Below, piece after piece: positions 34,572 to 43,392 of a stretch of DNA of 64,000 bases. Position 1 is the first letter of the stretch. Every line of letters starts with the position of its first letter. The notes under the pieces are model-generated. The model worked only from the letters and a program-made list of their open reading frames with translations, had not been told where the DNA came from and ran no database searches. This DNA comes from Pelagicoccus albus (lineage in GTDB: Bacteria; Verrucomicrobiota; Verrucomicrobiia; Opitutales; Opitutaceae), in contig NZ_JACHVC010000013.1 of assembly GCF_014230145.1 (NCBI RefSeq), positions 868,001 to 932,000 on the forward strand, read 5' to 3'. The position numbers and the translations under genes are program-made.

Positions 34572-34873
34572 AGCTCCGTCCCTCCTGCGAACATTGCCAG
34601 AAACCGCTTCCTCCCGAATCGCTGGAAGCTCGGATCTGCTCCTACGAGTGCACCTTTTGCGCGGACTGCGTAGAAACGATTCTACAAAACGTTTGCCCCA
34701 ACTGCGGCGGAGGGTTCGTTCCTCGCCCTATACGTCCAAGCCGCGATTGGAAAAACGGAAATTGCCTCGGCAACGATCCGGCCAGTACCCAAGTCGTCTT
34801 CAACCCCGTCTCCACCACAGAGCACCAGCTGTTTTCGGGAAAACTTAAAAGTATCCCTCCCGAGCAGCGTTAA
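34565..34873 (+). CDS. DUF1272 zinc-ribbon-like protein
   Basis: Small cysteine-rich protein. LRPSCEHCQKPLPPESLEARICSYECTFC and VCPNCGGGF match DUF1272 closely, and the eight cysteines (three CxxC pairs among them) suggest two zinc-ribbon knuckles. 102 residues, longer than the ~75-residue family core. It overlaps the upstream PNPOx-like gene by 7 bp (ATG at 34565), so the two are coupled. Function unknown. Its pairing with a MocR-controlled flavoprotein is a recurrent arrangement as far as I recall. Confidence 0.85.
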   Translation: MLELRPSCEHCQKPLPPESLEARICSYECTFCADCVETILQNVCPNCGGGFVPRPIRPSRDWKNGNCLGNDPASTQVVFNPVSTTEHQLFSGKLKSIPPEQR

Positions 34874-34888
34874 CCTATGGCGAGAAGA

Positions 34889-35494
34889 CTATTCGCGTTC
34901 CACGCCACCGATCATCAACTTGCTAGTGGATTCGGTTTTGCGGAGAGACGATTCGTTGTGCGAATAAAGGTCGGCCGATACGAGGCCAGGTTCGAGTTGA
35001 GAAAGGGCATCCATCACGAGACGATAGCGGATCTTTGCCTGCAGCAGTTGGGCAGATTCCTCCGCCACGTTCACGTTGGGCATACGAAGCATCCCTTCAT
35101 TGTCGGCATGCGGATGTCTGGGAGCGTAGACCAAAGGACCCGCAGTTGGATCAGCTTGCACCACCACATTGAAATCATCTCCCAATTCGACGATCTTGCG
35201 GGCATAGGGTCCACCGTCGGCGGTGCGGGTTGTGTGGACGTTGCGAATGTTCTCCCGCATCTGGTCGATCGTCGCCTCCATAAAAAGCGAGTAGTTGGCC
35301 AAGGCTCGGGTTAACTGTTCCGACTCTTGGAACTCGGCAAATGGGTCCGCTTCCGAATATTCGATGTCGGCGGATTGCAGGTAGGAGATGATCTCCTTGG
35401 CATGCTTATCGTTTATCAGGAGTTTAAAGCCCTCACCAGCTTGAGCGAGTGCAGCGAGGGAGACGAAAAGGAGGATGAACGGAACTTTCTGCAT
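34889..35494 (-). CDS. Sec-exported FlgC-like protein
   Basis: A signal peptide (residues 1-20, ending ALAQAGEG) is followed by about 180 residues resembling flagellar basal-body rod protein FlgC. RNVHTTRTADGGPYARKIVEL corresponds to the NIANANTTRT-GGPYRRQ region. VYAPRHPHADNEGMLRMPNVNVAEESAQLL corresponds to FlgC's YDPNHPDAD-GYV-MPNVNVVEEM. Flagellar rod proteins leave the cell by the type III route and have no Sec signal, so this is unusual. No other flagellar gene is near. 201 residues from the ATG at 35494; an ATG at 35512 adds 6 residues. Function unknown. Confidence 0.65.
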   Translation of the reverse strand: MQKVPFILLFVSLAALAQAGEGFKLLINDKHAKEIISYLQSADIEYSEADPFAEFQESEQLTRALANYSLFMEATIDQMRENIRNVHTTRTADGGPYARKIVELGDDFNVVVQADPTAGPLVYAPRHPHADNEGMLRMPNVNVAEESAQLLQAKIRYRLVMDALSQLEPGLVSADLYSHNESSLRKTESTSKLMIGGVERE

Positions 35495-35669
35495 GGCTTT
35501 AACGCCTAGCAACGCGAGCGCCAGAAAAGCTCGAAACCCGCGGGTTTCCGTTTTGAGACAGTTGCTTTACAGTTCTACTTATTGCACGACCTCTCGTGTC
35601 TCACCTCAGATTTGGCGCTGAAAAAAATTGCCTCCCAACCCGGGCAACCTATGCCTGCATTCTTAACTT

Positions 35670-36398
35670 ATGACTCCTTCAGAAATCGCTTCTTCCACTC
35701 TGCAATCCCACGTGGCCGCCAATCCCTATCCTGGCCGCGGACTCGTCATCGGCAAATCCGCTTCTGGCGACGCTTGGCAACAAGTCTACTGGATCATGGG
35801 CCGCAGCCCCAACTCCCGCAACCGCCAGTTTTCCCTCGAGGGAACGACCCTCAGCACCGAACCCTTCGACCCATCCAAAGTCGAAGACCCGAGCCTCATC
35901 ATCTACGAGGCCATGCTGGAGCTCCCCAAGCAATTCCTGGTCTCAAATGGCGACCAAACCCGCACCCTCTGTGACGGACTCGCCGCCGGCAAAACCGCGA
36001 AGGAAGCCCTCTCCACACGCGACCGCGAACCAGATGCCCCAAACTACACACCTCGCATCACAGGCCAGCTAGACTTGACTGGAGAAACGGCCGAAATCGG
36101 CCTCTCCATCCTGAAGGCCAATAAGATCGACCCTACGTATTCGGACCGCCACTACTATTATCCGCAAGAGCCAGCGGCCGGTATTGGCTACGGATTGACC
36201 ACTTATATGGGCGACGGAAATCCGCTGCCAACATTCAATGTCGACCCACTTCTGCTCCCAATCGCCGCAACTCCAGAGGAGACGCTCGAACTCTACTGGA
36301 AGGCTCTAGACGAAGAAAACCGCATCTCGCTCGCCGTGAAGGAAATCGCCCTCGACGGCGCTTCCTCCCGAGTCGTGCTACGCAACAAGTACGTCTAA
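35670..36398 (+). CDS. IMP cyclohydrolase-like protein (PurO fold)
   Basis: Resembles the archaeal-type inosine-monophosphate cyclohydrolase family (PF07826): NPYPGRGLVIGKS near the N-terminus, VYWIMGRSPNSRNRQFS, then DPSLIIYEAM, and NYTPRITGQL. PurO closes FAICAR to IMP in archaea that lack the PurH cyclohydrolase half. The 242-residue length fits. A purine role is plausible but unproven in bacteria. Stands alone, with a terminator behind it. Confidence 0.65.
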   Translation: MTPSEIASSTLQSHVAANPYPGRGLVIGKSASGDAWQQVYWIMGRSPNSRNRQFSLEGTTLSTEPFDPSKVEDPSLIIYEAMLELPKQFLVSNGDQTRTLCDGLAAGKTAKEALSTRDREPDAPNYTPRITGQLDLTGETAEIGLSILKANKIDPTYSDRHYYYPQEPAAGIGYGLTTYMGDGNPLPTFNVDPLLLPIAATPEETLELYWKALDEENRISLAVKEIALDGASSRVVLRNKYV

Positions 36399-36421
36399 CA
36401 GGCGAGCAAATCGAATTTAGC

Positions 36422-36457
36422 CAAAAACGCTAGCCCGGCAGGGTTAGCGTTTTTTTG
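36422..36457 (+). terminator. Rho-independent terminator after the PurO-like gene
   Basis: Stem AACGCTAgCCC/GGGtTAGCGTT with a GGCA loop, followed by a run of seven T. Confidence 0.9.
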
Positions 36458-36611
36458 GGTCTCAGACGAACCGAGCTAAGCGGATTTTGGCCCAAGCGAT
36501 GTTTCTCGATTGGAATCCGCTTTGAACCCATTAGCTTAGCGAGCTATCCCCTCTGAACCCACCCCATACCATCCAAGTTCCTATTCTCTAAATTCACGGG
36601 TCGGGCTTAAC

Positions 36612-36640
36612 TTGACACTTAATTTATCGTTAAACTAACC
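36612..36640 (+). promoter_or_regulatory. Promoter of the GH2 gene with a LacI-type operator
   Basis: A perfect -35 TTGACA at 36612-36617 is followed by a weak -10 around CTAACC (36635-36640). Between them TTTATCGTTAAA (36623-36634) is a near-palindrome centred on CG, the standard layout of LacI-family operators. A repressor bound here would cover the spacer. The LacI gene is directly downstream of the GH2 gene. Confidence 0.45.
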
Positions 36641-36648
36641 TCAATACC

Positions 36649-39489
36649 ATGAGACTCCCCATATCCTTACGAACCCTGATCGTAGCCCTATCGCTACTGG
36701 CCATTCCAATTTCCTGGGCTCAAATCCCAGCCCAGCTCCTCGACGAGGGTTGGCTTTTTCATGCTGGAGACCTTGAGTCCGTAGCCGACGCTCAAACGCC
36801 TGCTACCTTCGCGGGCGAGCCGGTTCACATGCCGCACGACTGGGCCGCAGCCGGCCCCTTCGATCCTGAAGAGCATGGAGGCACGGGCAAGCTGCCCTGG
36901 AAGGGTATAGGCTGGTACCGCACCGAGTTGGATATCCCTGCAGAAGCGGAAGGCCAACGCGTCTACCTCGATTTCGACGGAGCCATGGCCTTCCCGGTCA
37001 TCTATCTCAACGGTGAGGAAGTCGGATCATGGGACTACGGATACACGCCCTTCCGCATCGACATCACCGACCACGTGAAAGCAGGCGAAAGCAACGTCCT
37101 CGCAGTTAAGCTGGATACCCAGAAGTGGTCTTCTCGCTGGTATCCGGGAGCCGGGCTCTATCGCAAGGTCACGCTCGTTTTCGACCAACAAATCCACTTC
37201 GCGAACTGGGGAGTGGGCGTTTCCACCGATGGTGACGAGCTGCTCGGCCTGCCCGCGGAAAATGCGATTCTCTCCATCGAGGTTGAAAACCACACCGACG
37301 CGGAAACCGCTCTCGTAATTGAAACGGAGATCCTGGATCCAGCAGGCAAAACAGTTGCCACTGAAACATTGGAAGCCTCCGCCCTTTCAGATGCGACCAC
37401 CCATCTCGGTATGGAGCTGCATGTAGCCAATCCAGAACTTTGGGATGTCGATTCGCCAAAACTCTACGCGGCCAAAGTGAAGTTGCTCGATTCAGAAGGA
37501 GAACTGCTCGACGAGTACGAAACGAATTTTGGATTCCGCACTTTCGCTTTCACCGCTGACGACGGCTTCCACCTAAACGGTCGCCGCGTACAGCTAAAAG
37601 GAGTCAACCTTCACTCCGACCTCGGGCCGTTGGGAATGGCATTTAACTACCACGCCCAAAAGCGTCAGCTAGAGATCATGATGGAGATGGGGGTCAATGC
37701 GATCCGCACCTCCCACAACCCTCCAGCCAAAGAACTGCTAGAGCTCTGCGACGAGCTCGGCCTCGTAGTATGGGACGAAGTATTCGATAAATGGGGATGG
37801 ACCGCGGGACGCGACGATTTGACACCACCGCTCATGCCATTTGCCCATCGCCAGATCGAGAACACCTTGAAGCGTGATCGCAACCATCCATCCGTGGTGA
37901 TCTGGTCTATCGGAAACGAAGTACAAGGCGGCGACGCGGGAGACGGCATCACACCGGAGCGTACCGCCATGCTAGCCGGATTTGCCCGCACGATCGACGC
38001 CCATCGGCCTATCGCCATGGCCTGCCATATTCCTCCCCTCACCAACGGGGAAAACTTCGCTTCACTCGACCTCGCTGGCTGGAACTACGCTCGCCGCTAC
38101 GCCCGCTTCCGCTCCGTCTGGCCTGAAAAGCCGATCGTATATTCTGAGTCGGCTTCCGCTTTCAGCACACGAGGCTACTACGATCCTGAGCTCGCAACTC
38201 GCAAATCCGACTACGGAAAGCCGTATGAGATTTCCTCATACGACGTCACCGCGGCCTATTGGTCGGACGTTCCCGACAAGGAATTTGAGTTGATGGAAAA
38301 CGATTCCTATGTCGCGGGCGAATTCGTCTGGACCGGTTTCGACTATATCGGCGAACCAACTCCTTACGACGCGCAATCCCGCTCCTCGTACTTCGGCATC
38401 GTCGACCTTTGCGGCTTCCTCAAGGACCGCTTCTTCATCTACCGATCCCATTGGCGTGAAGATGTGGATACGACTCACATCTTGCCGCACTGGAATTGGG
38501 AAGGTCGTGAGGGCAAAAACGTGCCGGTATTCGTCTACACAAACGGCGACTCCGCCGAACTCTTCCTCAATGGCGAATCTCTCGGCATGCGTCGCAAGGG
38601 CGAGCGTCCAGAGCGTGGCCCCAACCTCGCTGCTTCAGCCACCGCCACCGCAAGCTCGGGCGAATCCGCCGCATTGGCTATCGATTCGGAACTCTCGACT
38701 GCCTGGATAGCTGGCGAGGAAGACCAGCCAAGCCTTACCATCGATCTCGGCCAACTCCACCCGATCAGCACCATCCAATTGGAAACAAACGGCAAAGAAC
38801 ACTTCTACGCTTACGTCATCGAGACCTCCAAAAACGGAAAAAAGTGGAAGCAGATCGTCGAGAAAGGAACCGAAGACCTAGAGGAATGGCAGGGCGTCAC
38901 CCGAATCCTACACCAGGTCGAGGCGGAAGGCCGTTACCTGCGTATCTCCTTTGCAGAGAATCTCGGGGAATCGGAAACTGGGTTGAGCGACGTAAAAGTT
39001 TTCTCCAACCCTACGACCAACGACTACTACGACGTAACTTACGACTACCGTTTGCGTTGGGACGAAGTGACCTATCAGCCGGGCGAGTTGAAAGCAGTTT
39101 CCTACAAGGATGGCGAAGTGATCGGAGAAGCTACCGTCGAAACGACAGGCAAGCCGGTGGCTCTCCGCTTGACTCCGGAAAAGACCGAAGTCGCTGCAGA
39201 TGGACAAGAGTTCGTCTATGTCACTGCTGAAGCAGTCGACTCAAAGGGACGCGCTTACCCGCTGGCCGACAACGAAATCACTTTCTCCGTTTCCGGAGCG
39301 GGCGAATTCCAGGCAACCGGAAATGGCGATTCCTACTCCTTCGTCTCCTTTAGTTCACCCGTTAGAAAGCTATTCTACGGCAAAGCTCAGCTCATCGTCC
39401 GTCCATTGGCTGGTAACGGCGGCACCATAACGATCACCGCTGAAGCCGAAGGCTTGGAAAGCGCGACGATCGAAGTCCTCGCCAAGTAG
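36649..39489 (+). CDS. Secreted GH2 beta-galactosidase-like enzyme with an inserted discoidin domain
   Basis: Signal peptide (residues 1-24) precedes the GH2 sugar-binding jelly roll, an Ig-like domain and the TIM barrel. The acid/base Glu424 is in IWSIGNE; Glu500 in YSESAS is the probable nucleophile. EFVWTGFDYIGEPTPY then marks the DUF4982 subgroup. An F5/8C (discoidin) module at about residues 658-787 (AALAIDSELSTAW ... SDVKVF) is nested inside DUF4982, which begins at VFVYTNGDSAELFLNGESLG and resumes at YRLRWDEVTYQPGELKAVSY. A GH2 C-terminal beta domain (~835-946) follows. Probably cleaves galactosides or other beta-glycosides of polysaccharides outside the cytoplasm. 946 residues. Confidence 0.88.
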   Translation: MRLPISLRTLIVALSLLAIPISWAQIPAQLLDEGWLFHAGDLESVADAQTPATFAGEPVHMPHDWAAAGPFDPEEHGGTGKLPWKGIGWYRTELDIPAEAEGQRVYLDFDGAMAFPVIYLNGEEVGSWDYGYTPFRIDITDHVKAGESNVLAVKLDTQKWSSRWYPGAGLYRKVTLVFDQQIHFANWGVGVSTDGDELLGLPAENAILSIEVENHTDAETALVIETEILDPAGKTVATETLEASALSDATTHLGMELHVANPELWDVDSPKLYAAKVKLLDSEGELLDEYETNFGFRTFAFTADDGFHLNGRRVQLKGVNLHSDLGPLGMAFNYHAQKRQLEIMMEMGVNAIRTSHNPPAKELLELCDELGLVVWDEVFDKWGWTAGRDDLTPPLMPFAHRQIENTLKRDRNHPSVVIWSIGNEVQGGDAGDGITPERTAMLAGFARTIDAHRPIAMACHIPPLTNGENFASLDLAGWNYARRYARFRSVWPEKPIVYSESASAFSTRGYYDPELATRKSDYGKPYEISSYDVTAAYWSDVPDKEFELMENDSYVAGEFVWTGFDYIGEPTPYDAQSRSSYFGIVDLCGFLKDRFFIYRSHWREDVDTTHILPHWNWEGREGKNVPVFVYTNGDSAELFLNGESLGMRRKGERPERGPNLAASATATASSGESAALAIDSELSTAWIAGEEDQPSLTIDLGQLHPISTIQLETNGKEHFYAYVIETSKNGKKWKQIVEKGTEDLEEWQGVTRILHQVEAEGRYLRISFAENLGESETGLSDVKVFSNPTTNDYYDVTYDYRLRWDEVTYQPGELKAVSYKDGEVIGEATVETTGKPVALRLTPEKTEVAADGQEFVYVTAEAVDSKGRAYPLADNEITFSVSGAGEFQATGNGDSYSFVSFSSPVRKLFYGKAQLIVRPLAGNGGTITITAEAEGLESATIEVLAK

Positions 39490-39511
39490 GCCAATTCAAC
39501 AAGCTTTCAAG

Positions 39512-39557
39512 CTTCCTCCTGCGGGTCGTAATCGGCCATGCGGGAGGAAGTTTTTTT
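39512..39557 (+). terminator. Rho-independent terminator after the GH2 gene
   Basis: Stem CTTCCTCC/GGGAGGAAG around a GC-rich loop, followed by TTTTTTT. It lies between the convergent GH2 and LacI genes. Confidence 0.85.
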
Positions 39558-39565
39558 GTATCCGC

Positions 39566-40627
39566 CTAGCGGGCCGAGGTGGAATTGCGTTCGATCAGCT
39601 CGGTTGGAAAAACGATGTGCTTGGGCTTTTCCTTTTCCGAAGATTCGTCGGCGATGCGCTTCATGAGGATCGAAACCGCTTCTGCCCCCATCTCATTCAA
39701 GGGCTGTCTTACGGTGGTCAAAGTTGGCATGGCAACTCTGGCGACGAGCGTATCGTCAAAGCCACAAACTGAAACATCTTCCGGCACTCGGATACCCACA
39801 TTGGAAAGGGCTTCTATACAACCGAAGGCCATATGGTCATTCGCGCAGAAAATCGCGTCGGGAAGCTGTTCCTTACTGTGGTTGGCCAGCCATTCCGTAG
39901 CCACACGCTTGGCTTCCACATCCCGAAATTCCATGGACTTGAGCAAGTCTTCTTCGAAATCGATACCGCCTTCTTCGAGTGCTCGCAGGTAGCCCTTGAT
40001 ACGACGTTCCGCGCCGATCAATCCGCGCGGACCGCTGAAATGCATGATGCGGCGGTGCCCTTTATCAACTAGGGCCTTCACCATTTGGTAGGCTCCCTCT
40101 TCTTCGTCTGATTCGAGGTTTAAGACACCGTCGATCAAGGCGTTGGCGTGCAGGCTCACACACGGCATATGAGGATCGAGGCCTTTGGCGAATTCTTCGG
40201 TTACGACTGGAGCGATCAAAATCATACCGTCGATACGGCCATCGAATGCCCGCTCGAGCTGCTGTATCGCGTCCTTCCAGGTTTTCAAAGTGAAGACCGT
40301 GACGTTCTGGTTGTGAAGATTCGCCCCTTTGACGATCCCATTGAAAACCTCTAGGAAATAGTGGTTCAACTCCTCGCCTTCCATAACGATGACCGCACCG
40401 ATCGCGTTCATCCTGCGATTGACGAGGGCACGTGCCGCAACGTTAGGACGATACTTGAGTTTGGCCGCAGCTTCTTTGATTCGGCGTTTGGTATCCTCGG
40501 AAATCCGCACCGATGATTTGGAGCCGTTGAGTACAGAGGAAACAGCCATAGCGGATACGCCTGCAATTCGTCCTACATCAGCCAGTGTCGGGGGTCTTTT
40601 ACCTGATTTTCTTGGGGAGGAGGGCAT
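39566..40627 (-). CDS. LacI-family transcriptional regulator
   Basis: N-terminal LacI HTH (TLADVGRIAGVSAMAVSSVLNG, residues 14-35) with the hinge helix region KYRPNVAARAL, followed by a periplasmic-binding-protein-like effector domain (about 65-345). 353 residues, normal. It is convergent with the GH2 gene, its probable target; a CG-centred operator candidate overlaps that gene's promoter. The sugar effector cannot be read from sequence. Confidence 0.9.
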   Translation of the reverse strand: MPSSPRKSGKRPPTLADVGRIAGVSAMAVSSVLNGSKSSVRISEDTKRRIKEAAAKLKYRPNVAARALVNRRMNAIGAVIVMEGEELNHYFLEVFNGIVKGANLHNQNVTVFTLKTWKDAIQQLERAFDGRIDGMILIAPVVTEEFAKGLDPHMPCVSLHANALIDGVLNLESDEEEGAYQMVKALVDKGHRRIMHFSGPRGLIGAERRIKGYLRALEEGGIDFEEDLLKSMEFRDVEAKRVATEWLANHSKEQLPDAIFCANDHMAFGCIEALSNVGIRVPEDVSVCGFDDTLVARVAMPTLTTVRQPLNEMGAEAVSILMKRIADESSEKEKPKHIVFPTELIERNSTSAR

Positions 40628-40668
40628 TTAGACCACAAAAACACGACTCCTACAGTTTCTTGCAATAG

Positions 40669-40682
40669 GTTTTTACAAAAAC
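40669..40682. promoter_or_regulatory. Palindrome upstream of the LacI gene
   Basis: GTTTTT-AC-AAAAAC, perfect 6-bp arms, 42 bp upstream of the LacI ATG. Its centre is AC rather than the CG expected for a LacI-family operator, so autoregulation is only a guess. Confidence 0.3.
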
Positions 40683-40776
40683 GCCTAAACATTTTCACCA
40701 ATCCACTCTTCACCCCGAACAGTGGAGCGTCCCACACCCGAACTTTATAAGCCTAGCTAAACCATGGCTTTACGAC

Positions 40777-41700
40777 TCATGCTCGTGGATGAGCCTGGTC
40801 GAATGCCTGTTTGAGCCGCCCAATATTTACATGAGTGTAGATCTGGGTGGTGGAGAGCTTGGCATGCCCGAGCAACTCCTGCACAAGCCGCAGATCCGCC
40901 CCATTATCAAGCAAATGGGTGGCGTAGGAGTGGCGGATTTTGTGGGGCGTCAGATCGTGCGGCAAATCAGCCAAGGCGAGGTACTTCTTGAGCAGAAGCT
41001 GGATTCCGCGAGGGCTCCACTTGACTCGTTTGTTGCTCAAGATCACTGGATCCAAATAAGCCGTTCCCACTGCGAACTCGCGTCTCCACTTCTCCAATAC
41101 CGCAATCGCGACCCGACCCAGAGGGCAAATCCGCGACTTCCCGCCCTTCCCTACGATACGGGCCACGCCCTCATCAAAACTAATCTGCCCATAGGTCAAA
41201 TCGCACAACTCGCTGACTCGGAATCCCGCTCCGTAGAGCAACTCTAGAACCAGCCGATCACGCCAAGCTTGATAAGGCGTTATCGATTCATTCTCCAAAG
41301 CCAGCATGGGACCGTCTAAAAGGCGTTTGACCTGCTTTTCGGTCATGAAGGCAGGCAACTTTTTGGGGAGCTTCGGTAGCGAGAGCCCATTGAGCGGGTT
41401 CGCTTCCAGCATCCCCTGGCGTATCCAGTATTTGAAGAAAGTACGCAGCCCGGATACGTAGTTGTGAACCGTGCGACGCGAAACGCGGTTTTGCTGCTCG
41501 ATGACGAAGTCTCTCGCTTCACGCAGGTTAACCTTTTCCAGCTTTCCCTGCCATTTACCGCAACTATCCAAAAACTCGAAAAACGCCTCCAAGGCGGTTT
41601 CGTAGTTGCGAACTGTATACGCGGAAAGACGACGCTCGCCGGATAAGTGACGCAAAAAGGGAGCGACCCATTTGCTTCGCCACTTTTCGGATTCGCTCAT
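40777..41700 (-). CDS. xerC: Tyrosine recombinase XerC/XerD
   Basis: Chromosome dimer resolution recombinase. The catalytic residues are readable: Arg in GAGFRVSELCDL, Lys in VGKGGKSR, HxxR in HKIRHSYATHLL, His in LLGHAKLSTTQ and Tyr in IYTHV. An N-terminal SAM-like core-binding domain precedes it. The ATG at 41700 (MSESEKWRSKW) is chosen because the 53 possible upstream residues are Arg/Lys-rich and not family-like. 307 residues, normal. It follows mazG by 47 bp. No attachment sites or mobile-element genes are near, which argues for a housekeeping Xer rather than a phage integrase; XerC versus XerD is not resolved. Confidence 0.88.
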   Translation of the reverse strand: MSESEKWRSKWVAPFLRHLSGERRLSAYTVRNYETALEAFFEFLDSCGKWQGKLEKVNLREARDFVIEQQNRVSRRTVHNYVSGLRTFFKYWIRQGMLEANPLNGLSLPKLPKKLPAFMTEKQVKRLLDGPMLALENESITPYQAWRDRLVLELLYGAGFRVSELCDLTYGQISFDEGVARIVGKGGKSRICPLGRVAIAVLEKWRREFAVGTAYLDPVILSNKRVKWSPRGIQLLLKKYLALADLPHDLTPHKIRHSYATHLLDNGADLRLVQELLGHAKLSTTQIYTHVNIGRLKQAFDQAHPRA

Positions 41701-41747
41701 CTTCGCGCTTGGACTTCCTAGATCTCGCTCGCCGCAGCGGACACGAT

Positions 41748-42437
41748 TCAAACGATCTTTTCTTCCTTCGTGTCTTCGGTCAGCTCTTCGCTTTCCGCCA
41801 TGACTCTTCGGGCAAATTTCCGCACCGCGCTTTCCGGATCGATCCCTTTCAGGCGGCAAGCGGCAGCGATTTCGAAAAGGATATGTCCGGCCGCTTCTTC
41901 GTCCAATTCCGCAGCCATGGCTTCGATAGCGTCCATGTCTACACTCTCTCCGACCGGGATGGCCTTTTTCTTGATCTGCTTGAAGACGTCGTATGCGAAA
42001 AGCAAAGCAGGCAAAGCGGGTGGCAGATCCTTAAACGGCGAGGAGCTCACTGGTTTGCCTGCCTTCTCAGTCGCTTTGATCGCGTCCCATTGCGTCAATA
42101 CTTGTTCGGAATTTTCAAGATCCACATCTCCAAAAACGTGGGGATGCCGGCGGATCAGCTTTTCGTTGATCTCCGCGGCAACCGCTTCGAAATCGAAGTG
42201 ACCCTTTTCCTTGGCCAATTGGGCGTGAAACACGACTTGCAGCAGCACGTCACCGAGCTCCTCCCGCATGTGGTCCATATCGAGCTTATCGATCGTCTCC
42301 AGCAATTCGCTGCACTCATCGACCAGGCACTGGGCCAGAGACTGGTGGTCTTGTTCGATATCCCATGGGCATCCGCCCGGTCCGCGAAGACGGGCCATCG
42401 TTTCCTGCAATTCTTCAATTGAGCTCACGGGTGGCAT
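41748..42437 (-). CDS. mazG: Nucleoside triphosphate pyrophosphohydrolase MazG
   Basis: House-cleaning enzyme that hydrolyses nucleoside triphosphates to monophosphates. The MazG core is clear: GGCPWDIEQDHQSLAQCLVDECSELLETID, the metal-binding EELGDVLLQVVFHA and the RRHPHVFGD motif. A second, weaker repeat follows. The ATG at 42437 is chosen (MPPVSSIEELQ); 23 upstream residues in frame are not family-like. 229 residues, shorter than E. coli MazG (263). Divergent from trpC. Confidence 0.92.
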   Translation of the reverse strand: MPPVSSIEELQETMARLRGPGGCPWDIEQDHQSLAQCLVDECSELLETIDKLDMDHMREELGDVLLQVVFHAQLAKEKGHFDFEAVAAEINEKLIRRHPHVFGDVDLENSEQVLTQWDAIKATEKAGKPVSSSPFKDLPPALPALLFAYDVFKQIKKKAIPVGESVDMDAIEAMAAELDEEAAGHILFEIAAACRLKGIDPESAVRKFARRVMAESEELTEDTKEEKIV

Positions 42438-42561
42438 GAAGAACACTGCTCCTGCCCATAGCAATTCCCGATCAAGCTCCGCCCGCATCAAGGGCCAAAA
42501 AAACATTCGCCATCGGCGATTGGGCCCGCAACTTCCCCAAACACGCTAGCAAAGCCAAAGG

Positions 42562-43356
42562 ATGGACAAACTCACAGAAATCATGAACTGGAAGGCCCAG
42601 GAGATCGCGGATCGCATTCGCGAGGTGTCTGCCAGCGAACTCGAAGCATTCGCCGGACAAGCGGCGGCCCGTGGCTCATTCATCGAAGCCCTGAGAGCAC
42701 CGGAGAAATTAGCCGTCATTTCCGAGATCAAGCGCCGCTCCCCCTCTGCCGGGCAAATCAAAGACCTCGGCCCTTCCGTCGAACAGGCTGAAAAATACCT
42801 TTCCGCAGGCGGCGACTGCCTTTCCATCCTTACCGACCAGAAATACTTCGGCGGCGAGCTGGCCGACCTTTCTTCGGTCACCGAAATATTCAGAAACTCC
42901 GGAAATGGGATCCCCTGCCTGCGTAAGGATTTCATGATCCACCCCATCCAGGTTTTGGAAGCGGCCCAAGCGGGCGCGTCTGCCATCCTGATTATCGTAC
43001 GCGCCTTGAGCGATTCGCAGATGATGGCCCTCCGCAAAGCCGCGGACCTCGCGGGGCTCGACTCACTCTACGAAATCCATTCCGAGCCGGAGTTAGAGCG
43101 TGCCGTCGCTCAGGATGCTAAAATCATCGGCGTAAACAACCGAGACCTCGCCGTTTTCAAAACCGACCTCGCCTTCTCCGAACGCCTCATCCCGCTTTTC
43201 CCGAAGGATGTGGTTGCAGTATCGGAGAGTGGAATTTGGACCAAAGAGGATGCCGCCCGAGCGCGCGCTTGCGGAGCCAAAGCGATCCTTGTGGGCGAAG
43301 CGCTCATGAAAGCTCCGGACACCGCCGCGTTGATGAACGATTTCCATCAAGCGTAG
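42562..43356 (+). CDS. trpC: Indole-3-glycerol-phosphate synthase
   Basis: Closes CdRP to indole-3-glycerol phosphate in tryptophan synthesis. The TIM barrel motifs are visible: VISEIKRRSPSAG, LSILTDQKYFGG, LRKDFMIHPIQVLEA, GVNNRDLAVFKTDL and VAVSESGI, then AILVGEALMKAPD. 264 residues, normal, and it is not fused to TrpF. It stands without other trp genes and is followed after 36 bp by ksgA. Confidence 0.94.
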   Translation: MDKLTEIMNWKAQEIADRIREVSASELEAFAGQAAARGSFIEALRAPEKLAVISEIKRRSPSAGQIKDLGPSVEQAEKYLSAGGDCLSILTDQKYFGGELADLSSVTEIFRNSGNGIPCLRKDFMIHPIQVLEAAQAGASAILIIVRALSDSQMMALRKAADLAGLDSLYEIHSEPELERAVAQDAKIIGVNNRDLAVFKTDLAFSERLIPLFPKDVVAVSESGIWTKEDAARARACGAKAILVGEALMKAPDTAALMNDFHQA

Positions 43357-43392
43357 AATCACGACTCGGTAGCGACATCCTTCCAAACGCCA

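Noticed and set aside
40777-41700. Tyrosine recombinase as an integrase marking a genomic island
   Set aside because: No tRNA target, att repeats, phage or mobilisation genes nearby; flanked by housekeeping mazG and trpC. Size and motifs fit XerC/XerD.
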